Source: Mycobacterium sp. 1465703.0
GTDB lineage: Bacteria > Actinomycetota > Actinomycetes > Mycobacteriales > Mycobacteriaceae
Assembly (NCBI RefSeq): GCF_001672975.1
Contig: NZ_LZKU01000168.1
Coordinates: 1-64,000, forward strand
Direction of reading: 5' to 3'
DNA: 64,000 bases
Position 1 is the stretch's first letter; every line of letters begins with the position of its first letter. Shown here in pieces: positions 17,099-25,300 of the stretch. The notes beneath the pieces are model-generated. The model saw nothing but the letters and a program-made list of their open reading frames with translations. It did no database searches and was not told the origin of the DNA. The position numbers were made by a program, and so were the translations under genes.

Positions 17099-18216
17099 TC
17101 GCAATCCCTTCCGGCGGGCTCGGGAACGCGCACGGCTCGGCTATCCCCGGCGGCCAGCGCGGCCTGCAGCGCCTGCTTGCGCTCCACCATGGAGCGGAAC
17201 GTCACGTAGTGCGGAAGCTTGAGGTGCTCCAGAAATCCGCCGGAGTCCAGGCCGTCGGTGGTCAGCAGCAGCAGCTGTTCCAGCGGACCGGTCCTGCCGA
17301 ACCGGCGGTTGGCGATGTCCAGGTTCGCCATCGCGATCGCCTTACGTTCGTTGTGCCCGAAGCACATTCCGTATCCGACGTCGAACCGGCTGCGGTCCTC
17401 CTCGGCGCCGTCGAGATCCTCGATGGCTTCGGCCTCGGTCACCCGGAACTCGCCGATCGTCACAGGCTCACCCGTGTGCGGATGCTTGACCTCCAGCGGC
17501 AACCGTCCGTGCCGTACCTCCCCGAGGGTGATCTCATGGATGTCACCGTCGGGACCAAGGATCGAGCGATACCACAACGCGATGAGCGCACCGGTTTCCG
17601 CGCGCGCCATCGCTGCGAGAGATGCCGACCGCGGCGCCGGAGGCCGGGGCGGAAGTCTGGTGATGTCAAAGGGTTCCGGGTCGTCGCCGGTGCGGTGGTC
17701 GACGACGAGTCCGGCCTCGCGCAGTAAGTCGAGAAAGCGCCGCGGGCCGCGTTGGTCCGCCGTGCGCGGTTTTGCTGCCGCCGCAGGTTCATCGTCCGGA
17801 GGCGGCGGCGGCGCGGCGGTCGGCCTCTCCAGCAGCCTTTGGGTGTAGTCGGTGGTGCGGCCCAACAGCTGGGGACCGTCGGGCTCGCGGAATGCCGGAA
17901 CGATGCGGCGCATGATCGTGATCCGGTCGGGGTCCACTGGCTCGCTGACGGCAAGTCGCGGCAACGTCGAGCGGTGCGCGCGCAGCAGGTGCGCGGCTTC
18001 CAGCGGGTCGCCTTCGGCCTGGCGCAGCGCCGCAGCGGCGGCGGCCTCGTCGAACAGGCCGGCCTCGCCCATCACCCGGTCGACGGCCAACCGGAACCGC
18101 GCGACGATCTGTTCGGTGCTCGCCCACGGCACCGGCGCATGGTCGCGCGCCCGGCGCACCAAGTCTTCAGCGGCGAGGATCGCTTCCAGCCCACCACGCG
18201 CCCCCGAGTAACCCAT
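17095..18216 (-). CDS. phnI: C-P lyase subunit / purine nucleosidase PhnI
   Basis: A 373-residue PhnI, the subunit that exchanges the adenine of ATP for a phosphonate at ribose C1, with PhnG, H and L. Starts MGYSGARGGLEAILAAEDLV, a family hallmark, and contains ARAETGALIALWYRSILGPDGD, SRFDVGYGMCFGHNERKAIAMA and DGLDSGGFLEHLKLPHYVTF. Slightly longer than E. coli PhnI because of a Pro/Ala-rich insertion (about residues 135-160). The start shares one base with the phnH stop (TGATG) and the stop overlaps phnJK. Confidence 0.95.
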   Translation of the reverse strand: MGYSGARGGLEAILAAEDLVRRARDHAPVPWASTEQIVARFRLAVDRVMGEAGLFDEAAAAAALRQAEGDPLEAAHLLRAHRSTLPRLAVSEPVDPDRITIMRRIVPAFREPDGPQLLGRTTDYTQRLLERPTAAPPPPPDDEPAAAAKPRTADQRGPRRFLDLLREAGLVVDHRTGDDPEPFDITRLPPRPPAPRSASLAAMARAETGALIALWYRSILGPDGDIHEITLGEVRHGRLPLEVKHPHTGEPVTIGEFRVTEAEAIEDLDGAEEDRSRFDVGYGMCFGHNERKAIAMANLDIANRRFGRTGPLEQLLLLTTDGLDSGGFLEHLKLPHYVTFRSMVERKQALQAALAAGDSRAVRVPEPAGRDCE

Positions 18217-18797
18217 CAGTTCTCCTCCGTGATCGTGGTGGTGCGCGGCAAGCCGACGACGCGCCCGTCATCGGTCACCAGCAGAATGTCGATGCCCGCC
18301 GGATACGCGGCCACCGCGTCGGCGCGGGCCGCGACGAAACCCGTGGGCAGGCCCTTTGGAGCGATGCAGGCGGTGCCACGAATTCCCGGCCCTGAGAGCG
18401 TCCAGCGGCGTGGGCCGCCAAGCACATCGCGTACGCTGAGCGCGACCAGGGCGGCCTCTTCCGGCGCCTGGGCAGACCCGCGGGCGAAGCCGCGAACCTC
18501 GTCGTCGCTGACCGGGCGGATAGCGGCCACCAGCTTCGCCATCTCAGCCGGCCAGGTGGGCGCCGAAGTGGCCGTGGCGACCGCGTCAGCCCAGCGGTCC
18601 CCGGCGTTCTCCAACACGCACACCCCGGTACTCAAGTCCGCCAGCGCCAAGACCGGCGCGATTACCGGGACCAGCACGTCCAGCGGCTGGCTGGGTAGCG
18701 CCATCGGGACGGCGGGTCGGGCCAGCGCCTCGAGCACCGCCCGGAAGGTCTGCTGCGAAGCCGCCGGGTGTAGCGCGGCCAAGGTCTGGGCGGTCAT
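18216..18797 (-). CDS. phnH: C-P lyase subunit PhnH
   Basis: A 193-residue PhnH, a core structural subunit of the C-P lyase complex. Typical stretches are HPAASQQTFRAVLEALARPA, FARGSAQAPEEAALVAL and LSGPGIRGTACIAPKGLP ending YPAGIDILLVTDDGRVVGLPRTTTI. ATG 18797 (MTAQTL) forms an ATGA overlap with phnG, so the longer frame to 18887 is discarded. Confidence 0.92.
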   Translation of the reverse strand: MTAQTLAALHPAASQQTFRAVLEALARPAVPMALPSQPLDVLVPVIAPVLALADLSTGVCVLENAGDRWADAVATATSAPTWPAEMAKLVAAIRPVSDDEVRGFARGSAQAPEEAALVALSVRDVLGGPRRWTLSGPGIRGTACIAPKGLPTGFVAARADAVAAYPAGIDILLVTDDGRVVGLPRTTTITEEN

Positions 18798-19228
18798 GCC
18801 AGCTCCTCGAATTCGACGATGGTGGGAGCCAGCTCGGCCCACTCGCGGTCCTCGCGCTCCGCTTGTCGGACCGCGACCGCGCGGCACAGCCGGTCCACCT
18901 CCGCGGCGTGCGCGCGGCTCGCCTCCACCTCGGCGTCCAACACGGCGGCGGCGAGGACGGCGGCGCGGTCGTCTCCGAGCCGCATCGCCCAGCCGCGGTG
19001 ACCGGCCATTTCAACCTCGGCGCGACATGCCAGGACGTCGCCGAGCAGGAAACGCTCGTCGGCCACCGGCTCACGAACCTGCGCCGACACGAAGCCGACC
19101 TCGGGCGCCACCAGCACGCGCACGTCGACCCCGTCGCTAAGGCAGGCGTCGGCCAGCTCCTTCAACTCGTCGGCCTGCGCCAAAGCGAGCAGTCCGCAGC
19201 GCTTGGCTCGCCCCAAGGGTTCACGCAC
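18794..19228 (-). CDS. phnG: C-P lyase subunit PhnG
   Basis: A 144-residue PhnG, matching the usual about 150 residues. GTG 19228 (VREPLGRAKRCGLLALAQ) is preceded by AAGGAGAAAAGG and overlaps the phnF stop by 8 bp; longer frames run into phnF. The region FLLGDVLACRAEVEMAGHRGWAMRLGDDRAAVLAAAVLDAE corresponds to the conserved PhnG core. It works with PhnI, PhnH and PhnL in forming the ribose-phosphonate intermediate. Confidence 0.9.
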   Translation of the reverse strand: MREPLGRAKRCGLLALAQADELKELADACLSDGVDVRVLVAPEVGFVSAQVREPVADERFLLGDVLACRAEVEMAGHRGWAMRLGDDRAAVLAAAVLDAEVEASRAHAAEVDRLCRAVAVRQAEREDREWAELAPTIVEFEELA

Positions 19229-19973
19229 CCTTTTCTCCTTCCGCTGAATCGCCTGTGGTGCAGGGGTCTTCGAGTTCGATGACCACACGCACCGCATCTG
19301 CGCGGGTCCAGGCGCTGCTGCTGAGCAACACACCGCCCGTCCCCGCATCACGGCTGATGCTGTCGATGCGCCAGACAGGCACGCTCGCCTCGATCCCCAG
19401 GCTGTGCATCACCTCGCGGGGCGGCATGTCCAAGCTGGCGCGGCACCAAGCCCGTACCGGGCGCACCCGGCCCAGCTGGCGCAGCACTGTGTCCACCGAC
19501 TCGACGCTTTGCAACGCGACGTCCAAGTCGGGCACGGCTTGTACCGGGATCAGCTCCTGGGTGAGCGAGGCCAGCAGATCGTCGATGAAGAAATGCCGCA
19601 CGATCCGGTACATCGGGGTCCCCACGGGCCAGCCCAGCTGCTCGGCGTGCTCTTCAGCCAGCGCGATCCGCTGCACTTCCTTGGTCTGCGAGCGCGGGGT
19701 GGCGCCGCTCGCGATCACCGTGGCATGCCAAGACGGCGGCCTGGTCCGGGCGATGACGTAGTCGATGCGCCGATTCACGAAGGTGCCCGCACCCTGGATG
19801 CGACGGACCAGCAGGCGTCGCTCCAGTTCCTGCAGCGCCGAGCGCGCCGCGGCTCGCCCGACGCCGAACCGGCTGGCCAGTTCGGGCTCGCTGGCCACCC
19901 GGGTGCCCGCCGCGCAGGCGGCCAGCTCGCCCGCCAGCTGGTCAGCGATCTCCAGATACCGCGTTGATGTCAC
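19221..19973 (-). CDS. phnF: GntR/HutC-family regulator PhnF
   Basis: A 250-residue transcription factor. The N-terminal winged helix (YLEIADQLAGELAACAAGTRVASEPELASRFGVGRAAARSALQEL) is followed by a UTRA effector domain (about 90-240). HutC-type PhnF proteins control phosphonate genes in many operons and, in M. smegmatis, repress a phnDCE transport operon when phosphate is plentiful. GTG 19973 (VTSTRYLE) is chosen over the frame to 20054, whose extra N-terminus is Arg/Pro-rich. A 97-bp gap separates it from phnE, the only real gap in the operon, so it may have its own promoter. Confidence 0.9.
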   Translation of the reverse strand: MTSTRYLEIADQLAGELAACAAGTRVASEPELASRFGVGRAAARSALQELERRLLVRRIQGAGTFVNRRIDYVIARTRPPSWHATVIASGATPRSQTKEVQRIALAEEHAEQLGWPVGTPMYRIVRHFFIDDLLASLTQELIPVQAVPDLDVALQSVESVDTVLRQLGRVRPVRAWCRASLDMPPREVMHSLGIEASVPVWRIDSISRDAGTGGVLLSSSAWTRADAVRVVIELEDPCTTGDSAEGEKGA

Positions 19974-20070
19974 GCCACCAGGCTGGCCGGGCAGGTCGTC
20001 CGAACAACTTCGTCGTGGCCAACGCACGCGCCACCGAAGATGAACATCCGGCACAGTTGTTTCGACCCGT
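19974..20070 (-). promoter_or_regulatory. Gap between phnE and phnF, possible internal promoter
   Basis: This is the only sizeable break in an otherwise overlapping operon. The 9-mer CCGTTCAAC at 20067-20075 is shared with 23599-23607 upstream of phnD. I found no copy of the TGGTATAGACCA-type palindrome reported for M. smegmatis PhnF. Confidence 0.25.
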
Positions 20071-21705
20071 TCAACTCAGCTCATGCCGCAACCAGACCGC
20101 CAGCGCCTCGACCACCAGCACGGTGACGAACACCATCAACAAAATGGTTGTCACCAACCCGAATTCGAGAATCTGTGCGCCGCTGAGCAGATCGAAGCCG
20201 ATCCCCCCCGCTCCTACGATGCCCAGCAGGGTGGCCGAGCGGATGTTCACGTCGAGCTGGTACAGAACGTGGCCCACCAAACCCGGTGCGGCCTGCGGCA
20301 GCGTTCCGGTGCAGAACACCTGCCAGCGGCTGGCGCCCGTCGCACGGATGGCCTGCACCGGGCCGGGGTCGACCTCCTCGAGCGAATCAGCGATCAGCTT
20401 GCCGAGCAGACCGATGGCACCCACACTCAGCGCCAGTGTTCCCGCCACCGCGCCGAGCCCGGTGATCACCACGAACACCACCGCCAGCACCAGCTCCGGA
20501 ATACCGCGGATCACCACAACAAAAATCCGAAACGCCCTGGCGACACGCGGGTTCGGCGCCACATTGCGGGCGGCCAGGCAGCCGACAGGCACCGCCAGCA
20601 CCGCGCCGATCAGCGTGGCGCCCAGCGCGATCTTGACGGTCAACCACAGGTCGCGCAGCAGCTGGCCGAAAATGCCCGCGGTGTCCGGCGGCCAGAACAG
20701 CCCGGCGTTCTGCCCGATCCCCCGCAGCGAGCTCACGAAATGGATCGGATCGAGGTCCGCGCCCCACATCGACGTCGATACCACCAGCACCGCCAGCACG
20801 GCATAACCGGCGCGGCGCAGCCGCGGCCCCGTCCACGGCGGGCTGATCTGATCGCCGGTCTGCAGTGGCGCGCCGCTGCCGGGCCGCTCATCGGTGTCGC
20901 GCAGCAGCGCCCGGCGGATCGCCCCGGACAGCAGCTCGACCAGGACGCACAACGCGAGAACCACCGCGGCCAACGCCATCCCGCGCCGGTAGTCCAGTTG
21001 CTTGAATGCGGTTGCGATCGCGAACCCCAGGCCGTTCACGCCGACGAAACCCAACAGCACTGAGATCCGCAGGTTGATGTCAAGGCGGTGCAGCGCGGTC
21101 GCCACGAACGCCGGCATCACCTGTGGCAGCACGCCACTGGTCAGCTCCTGTCCCGTGCTCGCGCCGGTGGCGCGAATCGCCGCGCGGGGTCCCTCGTCGA
21201 TGTGCTCGATCGCGTCGGCGTAGAGCTTGGCGACCATTCCCACCGAGTGCAGACCCATCGCCAGGACACCCGTCATCGCGCCCAGCCCGAAGATCCGCAG
21301 GAACACGATGGCCAGCACCACGTCGGGGACGGCGCGGACGATGACGATCGTGGTGCGCGCACCAAACCGGGCGCCCGTGCTGGGTGCGGTGTTGGCAGCG
21401 GCCAAAATCGCCAAGGGAACGCTGATAACCACCGACAGCACTGTCGCCGACACGACGATGGCAAGCGTTTGCCCGCACAGCTTTAGCAACTCGGGGACGC
21501 TAGGGAAGTCCAGTGGCAACATGCGGCCCGCGAAATCGACTGCGTTGCGGCCGCTGTCGATGAACGTCGCGACGTTGATCCGCAAGTCGACGACCGCCCA
21601 GCAGCCCACCAGCGCCAAGGCGAGGATGACCAGCCAAGCCAAAGTCGGCCCGGCCCGCGGCGGCCGCAGTATGCGCTCGCTATCCGCGACGGTTGCGATG
21701 GTCAC
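20071..21705 (-). CDS. phnE: Phosphonate ABC transporter permease, tandem PhnE-PhnE fusion
   Basis: A 544-residue membrane protein with two PhnE permease domains in one chain (about 1-265 and 290-544). Each has six or so membrane helices and its own coupling loop: DEGPRAAIRATGAS with TSGVLPQVMPAF in the first, DPGPVQAIRATGAS with CTGTLPQAAPGLVGHVLYQLD in the second. Most PhnE permeases work as dimers of one or two separate chains; here the dimer is covalent. It imports phosphonates with PhnC (ATPase) and PhnD (binding protein). ATG 21705 overlaps the phnC stop (ATGA). Confidence 0.93.
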   Translation of the reverse strand: MTIATVADSERILRPPRAGPTLAWLVILALALVGCWAVVDLRINVATFIDSGRNAVDFAGRMLPLDFPSVPELLKLCGQTLAIVVSATVLSVVISVPLAILAAANTAPSTGARFGARTTIVIVRAVPDVVLAIVFLRIFGLGAMTGVLAMGLHSVGMVAKLYADAIEHIDEGPRAAIRATGASTGQELTSGVLPQVMPAFVATALHRLDINLRISVLLGFVGVNGLGFAIATAFKQLDYRRGMALAAVVLALCVLVELLSGAIRRALLRDTDERPGSGAPLQTGDQISPPWTGPRLRRAGYAVLAVLVVSTSMWGADLDPIHFVSSLRGIGQNAGLFWPPDTAGIFGQLLRDLWLTVKIALGATLIGAVLAVPVGCLAARNVAPNPRVARAFRIFVVVIRGIPELVLAVVFVVITGLGAVAGTLALSVGAIGLLGKLIADSLEEVDPGPVQAIRATGASRWQVFCTGTLPQAAPGLVGHVLYQLDVNIRSATLLGIVGAGGIGFDLLSGAQILEFGLVTTILLMVFVTVLVVEALAVWLRHELS

Positions 21706-22490
21706 GCAGGAACGCTGGCGGCGAGCAACGGCCCGGGATCCACCTTGGTATACAACGACATCGCGTTGTCATGGTCGAGCGCCGCCACCGGGGAGTCCAG
21801 CACGACGCGGCCGGCCCGCAGCCCGATGATCCGGTCACCCCAGTTCAAGGCGAGCGGGACCTGGTGCAGGCTGCACAGCACCGTGAGCCGCTGCTCGACG
21901 CTGATCTCCCGAATCAGCTGCATCACCTGGGCCGCCGATTCGGGGTCCAGCGACGCCACCGGCTCGTCAGCGAGCAGGATCTCCGGCCGCTGCATCAGCG
22001 CCCGGGCCACCGCGACCCGCTGCTGCTGGCCCCCGGACAGGGTGTCCGCGCGCTGAAAGGCCCGGTCCAGCAGGCCAACTCGGTCCAAGTGCCCCAGCGC
22101 CGCGCGACGCATGTCCCTCGGATAACTGAACAGTCCCAGTCGCGCCCAGCGCAGCCGGCCCAGCGCGCCGGTGCACACGTTCTCCAACACGCTGAGGCTG
22201 CCGACCAGGTGGAACTGCTGAAAGACGAAGCCGACCCGGCGGCGCAGGCGGCGCAGTTCGCCGCTGTGCGCCCGGCCGACGTCCGTGCCCAGCACCGTCA
22301 CCGTGCCGGAAGTGGGTCGCTGCAACCCGTCAACGTGACGTAGCAGGGTCGATTTGCCCGAACCCGATGGTCCCAGTAGGACGGCGATCTCGCCGGGCGC
22401 CACCGCCAGCGAGACATCGTCGAGCGCCCGGATCTCCTGGCCGAACCGGGTGGTGACATGTTGTAAGCGGACGACTGCGTCTCCGGTCAT
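21702..22490 (-). CDS. phnC: Phosphonate ABC transporter ATP-binding protein PhnC
   Basis: A 262-residue ATPase: Walker A GPSGSGKSTLLRHVDGLQRPTSG, signature LSGGQQQRVAVARAL, Walker B EILLADEPVASLDPES. FVFQQFHLVGSLSVLENVCTGALGRL is typical of PhnC. ATG 22490 (MTGDAVVRLQHV) gives an ATGA overlap with phnD; the longer frame to 22607 is rejected. Confidence 0.94.
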   Translation of the reverse strand: MTGDAVVRLQHVTTRFGQEIRALDDVSLAVAPGEIAVLLGPSGSGKSTLLRHVDGLQRPTSGTVTVLGTDVGRAHSGELRRLRRRVGFVFQQFHLVGSLSVLENVCTGALGRLRWARLGLFSYPRDMRRAALGHLDRVGLLDRAFQRADTLSGGQQQRVAVARALMQRPEILLADEPVASLDPESAAQVMQLIREISVEQRLTVLCSLHQVPLALNWGDRIIGLRAGRVVLDSPVAALDHDNAMSLYTKVDPGPLLAASVPA

Positions 22491-23449
22491 GATTGACCCG
22501 CACACTGCTTGGCGTGGGTGGTGCGGCAGACGTTGCGGACGGTGTCGTAGAACGAGTTGTCCACCGTGGCGTAGCCCCAGCCTTTTGCTTCGCCGAGGTG
22601 GTTGCACGCCGGAGTGCAGATGCCGTTGGCGTTCATGTAGTCGACGTTGGCGTTCTGGAAGGCGTCAGACAGTTTGGTCTTGAGGATCGGCGCGAGGTCG
22701 TCGCTGATCGCGATCGGCGAGCCGGGTATCAGTTCGGACTTCCAGACCACGTTGAGCTGGCCCGGTTTCAGCTGGCCCTTCCCCGGAAGGGTGGTGTCGA
22801 TCATGCTTTCCTGGGCGAACCCGGCGTCGCACTGGCCGTTGAGCACCGACAGCGCCGACGCGTCGTGGCCGCCGGCGATCACCTGCGTGACGTCCTTGTT
22901 GGGATCGATGCCCGCCTTGATCAACGCCGCGGACGGGTAGAGGAAGCCCGATGTCGAGTTCGGGTCGACGAAGCACACCTTCTTCCCCTTGAAGTCGGCG
23001 ATGCTGTTGATACCGGTGCCGGGACGGGTGATCCCGTAGGAGTGGTAGCCGGGCGCAGCACCCTTGGCGACGGTCTCCGCGGCGATCGGTGTGACCTTGA
23101 CCCCACTGTTCTGCGCGGTGACCAGCGAGAACGGACCGTACTGAGCAATTTGGACGGTGCCGGTGCGCTGAGCCTCGATGACCGACGAGTAGCTGGTGGC
23201 GCTTTGGAAACGGATCTTCTTGCCGGTCGCCTTCTGCAGCAACGTGATCAGGGGCTGGTAGCCCGCCTGCATGCTCTGCGCATTCTCCGAGGGAATCGCG
23301 GCGAACACGAGCTCGTCGGGGTTGCGGCCGCCGCCGGAGCCATTGCCGCTCTTACTGGCGTCGGCGCTTTGGCCGCACGATGCCAGCAGCAGCGCGGTCA
23401 GCACCGCCATGGTGGCGAAACGGACCGAGCTTCGGGCGGGTGTGGACAT
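22487..23449 (-). CDS. phnD: Phosphonate-binding lipoprotein PhnD
   Basis: A 320-residue periplasmic-binding protein with a lipoprotein signal peptide (LTALLLASC lipobox), so it is anchored outside the membrane. Phosphate/phosphonate-binding family marks are PSENAQSMQAGYQPLITLLQ, IAQYGPFSLVTAQ, KGKKVCFVDPNSTSGFLYPSA and GHDASALSVLNGQCDAGF. It captures phosphonates for PhnE/PhnC. ATG 23449 has GGAG seven bases upstream, better than the ATG at 23473. First gene of the phn operon. Confidence 0.94.
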   Translation of the reverse strand: MSTPARSSVRFATMAVLTALLLASCGQSADASKSGNGSGGGRNPDELVFAAIPSENAQSMQAGYQPLITLLQKATGKKIRFQSATSYSSVIEAQRTGTVQIAQYGPFSLVTAQNSGVKVTPIAAETVAKGAAPGYHSYGITRPGTGINSIADFKGKKVCFVDPNSTSGFLYPSAALIKAGIDPNKDVTQVIAGGHDASALSVLNGQCDAGFAQESMIDTTLPGKGQLKPGQLNVVWKSELIPGSPIAISDDLAPILKTKLSDAFQNANVDYMNANGICTPACNHLGEAKGWGYATVDNSFYDTVRNVCRTTHAKQCAGQS

Positions 23450-23589
23450 CCGGATCTCCTTTTTGACAGCCAAAAGCCAGAGCAGACGTCCAGATGGTTT
23501 CGGGGAACGGTGCAGCGCAGAGGAAGCAGCGGTTACCGGACGGCGAATTTCCGTTGTGAATTAGCCCCACTCGACCGCATGAGCCTCAA

Positions 23590-23611
23590 CTTCAATAGCC
23601 GTTCAACGGGA
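23590..23611. promoter_or_regulatory. Possible Pho-box-like direct repeat upstream of phnD
   Basis: CTTCAATAGCC and GTTCAACGGGA are adjacent 11-bp units sharing TTCAA. Eleven-bp direct repeats with a GTTCA core are the form of PhoP/RegX3-type phosphate-response sites in actinobacteria. It lies about 140 bp upstream of phnD and overlaps the 3' end of the preceding gene. Only two units are visible and the match is partial. Confidence 0.35.
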
Positions 23612-25300
23612 GGCGGTTGAATCCCGATGCGACGCCGTCTGGTCACCGGGGCCGGTCGCCGCGTCATCATCGGCTGCGTCGACGGTTTCGGTCGGAAGCG
23701 CCGGCGGACGCCGCATTGCGACCGGACACAACCAGTCCGGCAGCCAGCCGGGCGGGTCGTCAGGTGCGCGATCGAACGGTCCGCCCGCTGGATCGTCGAC
23801 CCGTCCGCCCCATCGCACCAAGTCCTCACCCGGCCGGTAGATCTGCCGAATCACGAGAACGCACAACACGATCACCGCGACATCTCGCGCCAGCACCGCG
23901 GTGGTGAAGAACTGCTCCGGTAATGACCGGCTGGGGTTGCCGTACAGGTAATACATCCGCGGCACCCACACCACCGCATCGATGGTCATCCACGCCAGCA
24001 GCACCCGGCGATGCGGCAGTGCGAGCACTGCCAGCGGCACAAGCCACAGCGAGAATTGCGGGCTCCACACCTTATTGGTCAGCAGGAACGCCGCGATCAC
24101 CAAGAACAACAGCTGGGCCACCCGCGGCCGCTGTGGGGCGGTCAACGCGACGAATGCGATTGCGGCACAACACGCTATGAACAGCACCGCGACAACGGTG
24201 TTCAGCGTCGTCGGTGGCTGCCAGAATCCGAGCTTGGGATCGAAGCCTCGCCAGCCGGTGAACGATTTGATGACGTTGTACAGCGAGTCCATGTCGTCGC
24301 CGCGCCGCGTGTTGAGCCGGAAGAACTCCGACCATCCGCGCGGGAAGAAGATCAGCACGGGCAGGTTCACCAACAGCCAGGTCACCCCGGCCGCCACGGT
24401 GGTGCGGCCCCACGCACGCAGCCGTCCGGTGCGGATTCCCAGCAGCAGCATCGGCCCTAAAAACAGCAATGGATACATCTTCGCCGCGGCACCCAAGCCG
24501 ATCAGCACGCCGGCCAGCACCGGTTTTCGTCGCGCCCAGGCCAGCAGACCCGCCATCGCGAATGCCGTTGCCAGCGCATCGAAGTTGGTGAATATCTGGA
24601 AAATCAATATCGGGGAGCCGGCCACCAGGGCCGCGTCCCACACGCGTCGCCCGGCCAGGCCCGCGCTCGCCCAGACAGTGGCCAGCCAAGCCAGCGCCAG
24701 ACCGAATGCGGCAACATCGAAGAACATCACCACCTCCGCGACCACCGGAAGCGGGGCAAGCTTGCTCAGCGCGGTATAGGTCTTAGCCAACGCCATCGAG
24801 ACGTACTGGTATATCCCGGTCAACACCGGATACTCCATGTAGCGCACCGCGGGCTGGCCGTCGTAACGGATCTGCTTTGCGCCGGTGCCGTCGGTCTCGA
24901 CCCAACTCGACTTGTAGGGAAATCTGCCCTGGTTCAACAACTCCGCGCCGTAAAGCGGCACGGTGTCGGAGTAGCACAACTCGTAGTAAGCCCGTTGATT
25001 ATCCCAGTTGGCCACCCGCTGATCGCCGGTCCCGCTGCCGGTGCTTTGCAGACAGGCTGCTTTCGTCGACCAACCGAGGGCCAGGAAAACCAACGCGATC
25101 AAGAACATCACTCGCAGCGGGGTCATCAGCCGAGAACGGCCGATCAGCGCGTGCCGGCCCACCGGCCCACCGATGACCTCGGCGAGCGCGCCGCCCAGAA
25201 AGTCGGTGCGGCTCGGGCAGTCTCGGCTCTCGGCGCTACGCAGATCCGCGGCCAGCCGCTGCGGGGAAATGGTGGCACCGTGCTCCGCCGCGCCGGTCAC
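23603..25300 (-). CDS. GT-C (GT87-like) membrane glycosyltransferase
   Basis: A 565-residue polytopic membrane protein, homologue of Rv0051 by position and sequence type. About ten hydrophobic helices follow an N-terminal soluble stretch. A large loop with DNQRAYYELCYSDTVPLYG and VRYMEYPVLTGIYQYVS fits GT-C mannosyltransferases that use polyprenyl-phosphate sugars to build the envelope. The C-terminal about 65 residues are hydrophilic and disordered. GTG 25300 overlaps the ponA1 stop (GTGA), as in an operon with ponA1. The acceptor and sugar are not known. Confidence 0.85.
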   Translation of the reverse strand: MTGAAEHGATISPQRLAADLRSAESRDCPSRTDFLGGALAEVIGGPVGRHALIGRSRLMTPLRVMFLIALVFLALGWSTKAACLQSTGSGTGDQRVANWDNQRAYYELCYSDTVPLYGAELLNQGRFPYKSSWVETDGTGAKQIRYDGQPAVRYMEYPVLTGIYQYVSMALAKTYTALSKLAPLPVVAEVVMFFDVAAFGLALAWLATVWASAGLAGRRVWDAALVAGSPILIFQIFTNFDALATAFAMAGLLAWARRKPVLAGVLIGLGAAAKMYPLLFLGPMLLLGIRTGRLRAWGRTTVAAGVTWLLVNLPVLIFFPRGWSEFFRLNTRRGDDMDSLYNVIKSFTGWRGFDPKLGFWQPPTTLNTVVAVLFIACCAAIAFVALTAPQRPRVAQLLFLVIAAFLLTNKVWSPQFSLWLVPLAVLALPHRRVLLAWMTIDAVVWVPRMYYLYGNPSRSLPEQFFTTAVLARDVAVIVLCVLVIRQIYRPGEDLVRWGGRVDDPAGGPFDRAPDDPPGWLPDWLCPVAMRRPPALPTETVDAADDDAATGPGDQTASHRDSTASR

